In this document: piece after piece, positions 24,141 through 32,186 of the stretch
Position numbering within the stretch: the first letter of the stretch is position 1
Layout of the letters: each line of letters opens with the position of its first letter
Source: Izhakiella capsodis
Lineage (GTDB): Bacteria; Pseudomonadota; Gammaproteobacteria; Enterobacterales; Enterobacteriaceae
Direction of reading: 5' to 3'
DNA: 64,000 nt
Assembly: GCF_900115045.1 (NCBI RefSeq)
Contig: NZ_FOVC01000003.1
Location: forward strand, 275,168-339,167
Program-made: the position numbers and the translations under genes
Notes under the pieces: generated by a model
What the model saw: only the letters and a program-made list of their open reading frames with translations
The model's database searches: none
Told to the model about the DNA's origin: nothing

Positions 24141-26219
24141 ATGAAATTAATCAGTTTTGATACATTAACAGTGGATTCTAACGCCGGTAAGCAGGGAAAA
24201 TTAAAAGAAATTAATGGTGTTAATGGTACCCCGAAAAGCATCGCTCCGGGGTTACCCAATTTGGATAATGAGTTTAATCAACTAGGTATCAGATATCTCA
24301 GATTCCACGATAATCTGGGCATTGGAGACCTTGATAATTATTTTGTTGAAAACGACCAAGGTAGCCAGTTCATTCCTAACATCCCATCAAATTATCTAAA
24401 ATCCGCATTGAAATTGATTTCATCTATAGGAAATATCAGGACAATTTTTCCTAATGCAGCCGCAGGCATGAGAAGTAATAATGCTGAACTTGCTCTCAAA
24501 GATGCTAACTATGCAATGACAGATCAGCATTTTATTGAGGTTTTATCCAACAATTCAAACCCAAAAGTACAGCGTGATATTTTATTCAGAGTGGGTAGAA
24601 CAAATCGCGGGAGCAATGAACTACCGCAAAATTTCGATATCTATGCTACGCTGGTAGACGCATTAGTAAAACGATACTCACTGAACTACGATGCCGTAGG
24701 ATTACCCAGGAAAATAATCTATTGGGAGATATGGAATGAGCCAGACCTACCACAATTCTGGAATAGTAATAACCCGCAAGATTATTACGAATTCTACGCA
24801 AAAATAGCAAAAAAGATTAAATCTATTGATCCATCAGCGAAAGTCGGTGGTGCTGGTGTCGCGAATGGCTATAACCCAGGAGGAGCGTATATAGAAGGAT
24901 TGCTACAGTATTGTAGGAATAATAACGTGCCAATAGATTTCGTTTCATGGCACTATTACGGAAACAGCACATCCGATCCGCAAAATATTATTACCATTGG
25001 CAATCAAATCCAAAATACATTAAGAAAATATAAATATGATGATATTGAAAGTATTTGCTCCGAATGGAATTCAACCCCCTTTGCTCACAAAAACATATTT
25101 TCAAAACTTCAAAGCGCAAAGAATGCTGCTTATATAGCCTCAACCTTGATCTATATGCAATATACAAAAGTTGATCTGGCGCATTATTATCGTGGAGACG
25201 CTTCATCATTCGGTCTTTTTAATAATTCGGGCCATTTTTTTACCTATTCCGCTCAGGCCTTTCACATGTTCTCCAGACTGCTGGAAACGCCTGATATCAT
25301 CTCAGGTAACAAAGATTTTTCAAGTGGTCTAAGCGTTATCGCTTGCAAGAGCAGTGCAGGAAACAAGATAAATATTTTGGCCGCAAATTATGTTGTCGAT
25401 CGTGATTTCTCAACAGCAAATCCGCCTAAAGAATCACCGCTATATCCTCAACATTATGTGGATGGGAATCGCCAGATTGAGCAGTTAACCGATGACGTGA
25501 GTAAAAAGGAATGGTTTGGTAACGTTGACCCTACGACTATACATCCCGATAATTATGTTCCACCAAAAGGCACAGTGCGGCAGCTTCCTGTACATGGTGT
25601 GCTAAATGCAGTCTCACGAGACTATAAAAGCAGCAATAATGGTCTGAGCATTCAACTCAGCAACATGCGCTATAACTCCTGCAAACTGACAGCCTATAGA
25701 ATCAAAGAAGGGGGTAATCTGGATAGCGTCTTAGCACCTGACATTACGAATGAAGTCACTTTCAGATTTGAAAATAATGACTTGATAATAGACGATTCTG
25801 GGGCGAAGACATCAACGGTTACTTTTTATTCGTTGGAGCTGAGTAACGTAACATCCCGCCCTAAACCTAATCCAGTCCCTGTTAATCGAAAAGCTACTTA
25901 TATTTACACAATGAAAAGAGGAGTATATGTCAGTCATTGGCCTTCCAATCAGGACTTTTACGTTAATGCCGGTGAGGTAGTTTATTTCAAATACACTAAC
26001 AATAATTACAATTGTAGGCTCTTCAGACTTAGAAAAAATAACTATGCAGCACTTGTAAGAGCGCGTAACACTGCATCAAACATCGTAGAAGGAAGTCTGA
26101 AATTTAATCAATCCGGACACTTGAGAAGCGCTTTGATAGGTAAGTTAGATTTTATAATCTATTATCGTTTTTTTAGTAAAAGAAGCTCTACAGGAGAATT
26201 AACTTTTTATATAAAATGA
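24141..26219 (+). CDS. GH39-like glycoside hydrolase, copy 4, with extra C-terminal domain
   Basis: 692 residues, the most divergent copy. The acid/base is E200 (YWEIWNEPDL) and the nucleophile E308 (ESICSEWNSTP; Ser replaces the Thr before Glu). The catalytic and beta-domains match the other copies to about residue 573. A proline-rich linker (RPKPNPVPVN) then leads to about 110 extra residues of beta-rich sequence (YIYTMKRGVYVSHWPSNQDF to LTFYIK) absent from copies 1-3. That could be a carbohydrate- or surface-binding domain (inference). No signal peptide. It is preceded by AAAGGGAAATAA at the start and followed by 394 bases of AT-rich DNA with no gene. Confidence 0.8.
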   Translation: MKLISFDTLTVDSNAGKQGKLKEINGVNGTPKSIAPGLPNLDNEFNQLGIRYLRFHDNLGIGDLDNYFVENDQGSQFIPNIPSNYLKSALKLISSIGNIRTIFPNAAAGMRSNNAELALKDANYAMTDQHFIEVLSNNSNPKVQRDILFRVGRTNRGSNELPQNFDIYATLVDALVKRYSLNYDAVGLPRKIIYWEIWNEPDLPQFWNSNNPQDYYEFYAKIAKKIKSIDPSAKVGGAGVANGYNPGGAYIEGLLQYCRNNNVPIDFVSWHYYGNSTSDPQNIITIGNQIQNTLRKYKYDDIESICSEWNSTPFAHKNIFSKLQSAKNAAYIASTLIYMQYTKVDLAHYYRGDASSFGLFNNSGHFFTYSAQAFHMFSRLLETPDIISGNKDFSSGLSVIACKSSAGNKINILAANYVVDRDFSTANPPKESPLYPQHYVDGNRQIEQLTDDVSKKEWFGNVDPTTIHPDNYVPPKGTVRQLPVHGVLNAVSRDYKSSNNGLSIQLSNMRYNSCKLTAYRIKEGGNLDSVLAPDITNEVTFRFENNDLIIDDSGAKTSTVTFYSLELSNVTSRPKPNPVPVNRKATYIYTMKRGVYVSHWPSNQDFYVNAGEVVYFKYTNNNYNCRLFRLRKNNYAALVRARNTASNIVEGSLKFNQSGHLRSALIGKLDFIIYYRFFSKRSSTGELTFYIK

Positions 26220-26613
26220 AAGACCACTCATATTGAGGCATCCTATATTTGAATCGAAATCTATTAATTGGATATCGTTATATGCATCAAGGCGAAATTT
26301 ATCATTCTTTTTCAACGAAAGATTAACGTTTACCTATAGCATATTAATCCAGATTAGCGCATGGGTAAAATTCAATTCATCAAAGATTCGAAGTAAAAGT
26401 TAATGGAAAGTGAAAAAGCATCCATTATTTAACCTAAGTAAATTAGGTTTAAAAAAACATAGCGCTGTATAAATTAAAAGACCTAATTATTCATTCTGAC
26501 GAAAAATTACAGCACCTAATTCCTCCACAAAATATTCAATCAATAGCAATACCGTAAATAGCTTTGATGGCATTAAAAATACTGACTCTTGAGCTAAATT
26601 AAGGTAATTATTT
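26220..26613. other. AT-rich gap, no gene seen
   Basis: About 390 bases of AT-rich DNA between GH39 copy 4 and the DUF2815 gene. No open frame with protein character, hairpin terminator or repeat stands out. Confidence 0.4.
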
Positions 26614-27162
26614 ATGAAAGTTAAACTGAATAACGTGCGATTAGCCTTTCCCGCTCTGTTTGAACCTAAAACGGTTAACGGTGAAGATGCTCCCCGCTTT
26701 AGCGCTACCTTTATTTTTCCGGTTGATCATCCATGCCTGAAAGACATTGATGCAGCTATCGCGCAGGTCGCTAAAGATAAATGGGGACCGAAAGCCGACA
26801 GCGTTCTGAAATCCCTACGCTCCGGTCTGAAAGTCTGCCTGCACGATGGCGATGAAAAAGTGGAATACGAGGACTATTCTGGTAATAAGTTTCTCTCCGC
26901 CAGCAACAAAGTACGACCACTGGTTATTGACCGTAATCGCTCGGTGCTGACCACTGCCGATGGCAAGCCATATGCTGGTTGCTACGTTAACGCCACAATC
27001 GATATCTGGGCGATGGATAACAATTTTGGCAAACGTATTAACGCGTCACTGGGTGGCGTGCAGTTCTGCCGCGATGGTGATGCGTTCGCTGGCGGCGGCA
27101 TGACAACCGAAAACGATTTTGACGATATGAGTGCAGGTGTTGACGCCGAATTGCTGATCTGA
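26614..27162 (+). CDS. DUF2815-type phage protein
   Basis: 182 residues, MKVKLNNVRLAFPALFEPKT onward. The opening, the motif APRFSATFIFPVDHP and the middle YAGCYVNATIDIWAMDNNFG are typical of DUF2815, a phage family found beside family-A DNA polymerases and thought to bind single-stranded DNA in replication or recombination (family context, not proven). Here the polymerase gene comes 1.4 kb later and is broken. The DUF2815 frame itself is intact, with a weak AAGG ribosome binding site. Confidence 0.8.
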   Translation: MKVKLNNVRLAFPALFEPKTVNGEDAPRFSATFIFPVDHPCLKDIDAAIAQVAKDKWGPKADSVLKSLRSGLKVCLHDGDEKVEYEDYSGNKFLSASNKVRPLVIDRNRSVLTTADGKPYAGCYVNATIDIWAMDNNFGKRINASLGGVQFCRDGDAFAGGGMTTENDFDDMSAGVDAELLI

Positions 27163-27269
27163 ATGCCAATGTTAATACAGTAAAAATAAGGCAGCTACTC
27201 CGCGCCAGTAACATCGCTCCAGTAACATCTATGAACATCTTTTTTTTCACTACGTCTGCAGGAGATATA

Positions 27270-27962
27270 ATGACATTACCAATATCTAATTTCGATAAAA
27301 TTCTGGATAGCAAGTTAACGCTCGAATTATCTGATAAGAAAACAGCAGAAACTCTTGAGCCTTATATTAGCGATAAGATATTTACCTTCACCCCGAAAGA
27401 GATGGACATCTGTGCGGTAGATAACGTCATTGCGTTCGCTTTTGGCAATCGTCCTAACGCCAGTGATGATAAAAATGCGCTGGCGGAACCGGGGCCGATG
27501 AATAAGGAATTAGCAGATTGCTGTGCTGATCTATATCGTAAAAAAAGAGTGCCTATGTTTATGCAATGGGAAATCGCTCGCTACTTCGAAGCTGGAGATT
27601 ATCCGGACATTCCATCTTGTGATGTTAATTCAATTGAACCTTACTGGAATGAGAAAGGTGAGCTGATTTATTTGAGCACTGATGGTGTGGTTGAATCTAT
27701 CATCACAACTCATTTCAAAAATAATCCATCGGCATTAGGCTGTGTCGCTGTCATTGGACATCGGGATCATGTAAAGCGCTGCATTATGACCTGTGAGAAT
27801 AGAAAATTAGCCGCTTATGCGCCTAAAAATTTACGATTGCCCGGTTGGTATGACGAAAAATCATGGCAACTATGGACCCGCCGCAGAGATTTATATGTAT
27901 TAATGGATATCTCGTCACAACTTTCCATGCAGGCGCAGATCAATATAGGTAAAACTGATTAA
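27270..27962 (+). CDS. Conserved-looking hypothetical protein (possibly DUF218/YdcF-like)
   Basis: 230 residues from ATG at 27270, six bases after GGAG. Motifs that stand out are VIAFAFGNRPNASDD, PGPMNKELADCCADLYRKKR and VAVIGHRDHVKRC. This ordering loosely recalls the DUF218/YdcF fold (a nucleotide-like pocket and a conserved histidine), but the match is weak. There is no signal peptide or membrane segment. It sits between DUF2815 and the polymerase, which are usually neighbours, so it is probably inserted cargo. Followed by a strong bidirectional hairpin. Confidence 0.45.
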   Translation: MTLPISNFDKILDSKLTLELSDKKTAETLEPYISDKIFTFTPKEMDICAVDNVIAFAFGNRPNASDDKNALAEPGPMNKELADCCADLYRKKRVPMFMQWEIARYFEAGDYPDIPSCDVNSIEPYWNEKGELIYLSTDGVVESIITTHFKNNPSALGCVAVIGHRDHVKRCIMTCENRKLAAYAPKNLRLPGWYDEKSWQLWTRRRDLYVLMDISSQLSMQAQINIGKTD

Positions 27963-28038
27963 TTGACGCTTTGATTTTTTATTGACAGCATTAAAGCCAG
28001 TTAACCGAAGCCAGCACCTTCGGCTCACAATCATGGTC

Positions 28039-28077
28039 AAAATACGCTACCCGGTAAAACACCGGGTAGCGTATTTT
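28039..28077. terminator. Perfect 17-bp dyad, bidirectional terminator
   Basis: AAAATACGCTACCCGGT and its exact complement ACCGGGTAGCGTATTTT flank an AAAAC loop. The T-rich end on each strand allows termination both ways, between the rightward gene ending at 27962 and the leftward gene ending at 28114. Confidence 0.8.
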
Positions 28078-28113
28078 GTAATAATTTAAAAATCAAGAAA
28101 CACCTTAATAACT

Positions 28114-28425
28114 TCAGATTAGCCTTTCATCTATTTTGGTAATCTCCCCCTCCCCTTTATTACTGTAAGATGAAAAAAGGTTTAGTCTATGAATATTAGA
28201 CCTTAGTGTTTTTAGCACTGGCAATCCAATTGAAGCATCAACTCGAGTAGAATTAGCAGCTTTTGAATCAGAATGCGGAACATTTAGAAAACGAATGCCG
28301 TTTGCTTGTATAACAGAATCTATATTTTTAGCAACATCGGATTTTTTAGGATTCTTTCCGGCTAAATCAAAAGATCCGTAGCTACGCTTAAAAATTATTG
28401 CCCGCAAATTGCTTACTATTTTCAT
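28114..28425 (-). CDS. Hypothetical small protein, possible cargo
   Basis: 103 residues from ATG at 28425, preceded by GGGAGA. It starts MKIVSNLRAIIFKRSYGSF; the N-terminal region is basic and Ser-rich (RSYGSFDLAGKNPKKSD). A longer in-frame start would add a strongly hydrophobic stretch (CFFVVIFVLFCFVFIFIF) encoded partly by a GTTTT repeat, which looks like noncoding DNA. No family is recognised. A polar, Ser-rich small protein in a prophage cargo region of a plant- or insect-associated bacterium could be an effector, but nothing here proves it. Confidence 0.4.
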   Translation of the reverse strand: MKIVSNLRAIIFKRSYGSFDLAGKNPKKSDVAKNIDSVIQANGIRFLNVPHSDSKAANSTRVDASIGLPVLKTLRSNIHRLNLFSSYSNKGEGEITKIDERLI

Positions 28426-28449
28426 ATTTTCTCCCATAAAAATGAAGAT

Positions 28450-28475
28450 AAAAACAAAACAAAACAAAACAAAAA
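28450..28475. repeat. AAAAC tandem repeat
   Basis: Four perfect AAAAC units (28451-28470) with A-rich ends, lying 25-50 bases upstream of the start of the leftward small gene. It could alter expression by slippage. Confidence 0.7.
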
Positions 28476-28604
28476 TCACTACAAAAAAACAATCAAAACT
28501 ATTCGACCAGAGAAATATGCAAGATTGCTTTATGCCCAAAATATTATGGTTAGGCCCTTAAAGATTAAAGTAAAATTCTAATCAATAATGGTACACCCGC
28601 CTAA

Positions 28605-30590
28605 GCTGAGCATGCCGAAGTTATGCTTTTTGCCTGGGCGATTGATGATGATGACCCCGTACAGATACAGGACGTTACAGCCGGAACCAAAATTCCTCTG
28701 AAACGTCGACTGGCGCTAAAAAACCCGGATGTGCTGATTTACGCCCACAATAGCCATTTCGACCGCACAGTGTTGAATCACACCATGCCGGGTGTCGCCG
28801 CCGGTGGCGTTGAGCGCTGGCGGGATACAGTGGTCAGATCGCTGGCGCACGGCCTGCCGGGTTTGCTGGGCGATTTATACGACATCCTCAGCGTTTCTCA
28901 GGATAAAGCCAAAGATAAGGCCGGTAAGCAACTGATTCAGCTATTTTGCAAGCCACGCCCATAAAACAGCGCTATTCGCCGCGCTACTGTCAAAACACAT
29001 TCTGTTGACTGGCAGCCATTCATTGAGTACGCCGGCTGGATATTGACGCCATGCGCGAGAACGACAAAAAACTACCTGGCTTGAATTACTCAGGCCATGA
29101 GCTGGCGCTGTGGCACCGGGACCAGCGCATAAACGATCGCAGTTTCAGCTGCGATGTGGCACTGGCCGAGAGCACGGTTATCGCCGTAAGGGAAAAACAA
29201 AAAGCCTGGCAAAACGAACGCAACAAATGACGGAGGGTGAAATACAAACGGCCACGCAACGCGACGCCCTGCTAAAGCATCTCGTTGTGTCTCACGGCGT
29301 GGTTTTACCGGATATACAAAAAAGTACGCTGGAGCGGCGCATCGCCGACCCGGATTTACCCCCGGCGGTAAAAGAATTACTTTCCCTGCGATTACAGGCC
29401 AGCGCCACCAGCACCAGTAAGTACAAAGCCCTGTTGAAAAGCGTCAGCGGCGACGGACGCCTCCGCGGAACGTTGCTATTTTGCGGCGCATCGCGGGCCG
29501 GGCGGCTGTTCCAGCCGCAAAATCTCAGCCGTCCAATGTTAGAACAAGGCGACATCGACGCGGGCATTGACGCTCTGAAAGCCGGGTGCGCCGACCTGCT
29601 TTACGAGGATGTGATGCAACTGACCGGTTGCGCCCTGCGCGATTGCATCATGGACTCCGCCGGTAAAAAACTGGTGGTATCCGATCTTAACAACATCGAG
29701 AGGCACATACTGGCGTGGCTGGCCGGAGAACAATGGAAGCTGGAGGCATTCCGGGATTATGATGCGGGCGCCGGGCCTGACCTTTATACACTGGCTTACG
29801 CCCGCGCTTTTCGCATCAGCCCTGATGTGGTCATGAAAGGCCTGCCCCAGACGGGTAACGTTTTAGAATTAGGGCTGGGTTACCAGGGAGGCGTGCCGCG
29901 TTTCTGACCTTCGCCGCCGCTTACGGTCTGGACCTGGAAGAACCCGCCGCTATCGCCCTGCCGGAAGTTCCCGCAGCGGTACAGCGCGAGGCCCGAAGTT
30001 GGTGGCAAGTCTCAACGGAACAGAACAATACTTTCGGCCTTTCGCAGGCGGTTTTTATTACCTGCGATTCGCTGAAACGTTTGTGGCGCAACGCCCATCC
30101 TGAAACGGTATCTTTCTGATATGCGCTGGAGGACGCCACCCGCTGTGCCATTGCTACCCCCGGCATAACCCTTTCCTGCCGCAAACTAAAACTTCGCCGC
30201 GAGGGAAGCTGGCTCCGTATCCAACTTCCATCTGGCCGGGCAGTCTGCTACCCCGGCGCACGTATCGACGACAGCGGCAAGATCAGCTATATAGGCATCA
30301 ACACCTACACCCGCAAATGGCAGCGCCTGCAAACCTACGCCGGAAAATTGGCGGAAAATGTAACCCAGGCGACCGCCCGTGATGTGATGGCAGCGAATAT
30401 GTCCGCCGTCGAGGACAACGGCTACGACATCATACTGACGGTACATGATGAGATTTTAACGTGAACGCCTGACGCCGAGGATTATCCCCACGAACGTCTG
30501 AGCACCCTGCTCGCCACTCCCCCTACATGAGCTTCAGACCTGCCGCTGTCAGCGGAAGGGTTCGAGGCATATCGATACCGCAAGGACTGA
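28605..30590 (+). pseudogene. Family-A phage DNA polymerase, heavily degraded
   Basis: Frames in several phases together read as one phage DNA polymerase with a 3'-5' exonuclease part. The exonuclease end shows AEHAEVMLFAWAIDDDD and LIYAHNSHFDRTVLNHTMPG; its first residues (the DFETRS motif) are gone. Polymerase motif A is in [20 protein letters not shown], the motif B region in [10 protein letters not shown], motif C in TVHDE. Breaks occur near 28963, 29090-29230, 29905, 30118 and 30463, and [14 protein letters not shown] seems to have lost a few codons. It cannot make an active enzyme. This is the replication gene expected beside DUF2815. Confidence 0.75.
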
Positions 30591-30811
30591 TTCTTTAGCA
30601 TCCCGGTATCGGGTGCAAAATAGCCTGGCTCAATTAAACATTGACCGGGCCGCAATGATGGCGTGCTGCGCTCAGTATTGACATTTCTGCGCAAAGATTG
30701 AAGTGAACTCAAAACCCTATTCATCCCGTATCGCCGTCTCACAGTGACGGCGAAGATGTTTATTCCGATAAGAAAACTGTCGGCGTTATCAACTGACCGA
30801 GGCGAATCCTT

Positions 30812-31132
30812 ATGTCTTTTAAAAATTATGACAGCCCTTTGTATTACCGGGCTGCGCGTGAGGCTGCACGTATTGAGCGCGCGGGTGATTACCGCCAGGC
30901 GGCAGCGGTATGGACAAAAGCCAGCCGCTTTTCACGCAACGAAGCTAACCAGCAGTGGAGCGAAAACCGCGCTGATTTTTGCCTGATGCAGATCGCTCGG
31001 GAAAAGCTCAAGGCGGCGTTTGCCGATGACCTGCGCGCATTAATCCCGCATCGAAAAGCCGCTGGTAGCAAAGGGGAAAAAGGGGTGCGCCATCGCCTGC
31101 GAGTTTATATCCCTCAGGCTCGCCGTTCCTGA
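30812..31132 (+). CDS. ANR-family regulator
   Basis: 106 residues. The signature of the ANR family is clear: YYRAAREAARIERAGDYRQA then AAVWTKASRFSRNEANQQW and ENRADFC. In enteric pathogens such proteins bind AraC-type activators and damp virulence gene expression; in prophages their targets are mostly unknown. The start follows GAGGCG. The C-terminal third (KAAGSKGEKGVRHRLRVYIP) is basic and variable. It lies in the early region of the remnant, downstream of the broken polymerase. Confidence 0.7.
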   Translation: MSFKNYDSPLYYRAAREAARIERAGDYRQAAAVWTKASRFSRNEANQQWSENRADFCLMQIAREKLKAAFADDLRALIPHRKAAGSKGEKGVRHRLRVYIPQARRS

Positions 31133-31312
31133 CCAGCCGGTTCCACGCTCTGCAGGCAAGGCGATATTCATTGAATGCAACGCTAAGGCCGCAAAAATTG
31201 CGCCAGTCAGACACAAGAGATACTTAAAGGGTCGACGACAGGAAACGCAAGCGAAACGGGAATACGGTCGGATGGTAACGCGTCACACCGTTGCTAAACC
31301 ATCCCCGCCATC

Positions 31313-31729
31313 GTGCGAGGCTGTTACAGGAATAACAGCGTGCGACAGATATTCCCGTTCACCCACGCTTACCAAACCTCATTTTTCCCCGAGCTGAACG
31401 GTTTAGATATTGACGCACAGAATAACGCGGCTAAGGCGGTGAAGTGCCAGCAAACCGCCAGAAGCGCTATTTATACCGACGTTAAGGGTAGCGGGTCAGA
31501 AATTCACGACGCAACATCCTGGCGCTTATCTCCCACGGGTAGGCTGGAAACACACTCGAAAATTATCGAATCTGCAGAATCAACCCGTCAGATACAGGCC
31601 GGACAAATCATCCGGTATTTATTCGTTGCCGCAAATACCGTAAACGAACGGATTATGCAGCCGCACGCTTCAAAACCTGAAGTGCAGGATATTTGGCCTA
31701 AGGCAGTAGCAAGCCGGAGTTTAAAATGA
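31313..31729 (+). CDS. Unrecognised ORF near prophage end
   Basis: A frame of 138 codons (FPELNGLDIDAQNNAAKAVK; ends VASRSLK). There is no good ribosome binding site and no recognised motif. It may be a decayed phage gene; reality uncertain. Confidence 0.25.
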   Translation: MRGCYRNNSVRQIFPFTHAYQTSFFPELNGLDIDAQNNAAKAVKCQQTARSAIYTDVKGSGSEIHDATSWRLSPTGRLETHSKIIESAESTRQIQAGQIIRYLFVAANTVNERIMQPHASKPEVQDIWPKAVASRSLK

Positions 31730-32186
31730 ATAAGGTACTTTTGCTGATGGCGACGTTTGTAATTTCAACAATTTCACGGCCTACCTGTCTGAAGGTTATC
31801 CGGGAAAGCACGGATAAAAGGCAAAATGGGATGATCTGACACAATCCCCTCACACTGGCAACATCGCCAAAATCCCTTCACCGGGTTCAGGTCAGCGACC
31901 TGGCGAAGTTTATTGATAAAAGTAAGTGCAACATCCCGCCTGTCTCCCCTCTCGCCGCAATACCCTAAAATAGCACTTCAATTTAATCCGGAGTAAATTC
32001 AATCATTTACCGAAAGCGTGGAAAACCGGGCGGATAAAAACGTCAGGTCATAATAAATTGAAATGCAAAAACGGATGTATTGCCTGACGATAGTGTCGTC
32101 AGCAATAGCATACATTTATCCGTCCAATACCGTCAGTCCAACCAACCAGCCCGACGGCGTGTCGGCCTGGTTAAGGTTATTAAGAT
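31730..32186. other. Right boundary region of the remnant, no intact gene
   Basis: About 450 bases with stop-broken frames (for example FTAYLSEGYPGK near 31770) leading into the tail of betT. No integrase, tRNA or obvious attachment core is visible. A dyad lies at 32080-32105. Confidence 0.35.
32080..32105. repeat. Inverted repeat near prophage-chromosome junction
   Basis: TTGCCTGACGA and TCGTCAGCAA face each other around TAGTG, with one bulged base. There is no T-run. It could be a terminator remnant or a recombination site. Confidence 0.45.

Noticed and set aside
28451..28470. AAAAC units as a CRISPR array
   Set aside because: Units are five bases with no spacers; a simple repeat. No CRISPR array is seen in the window.
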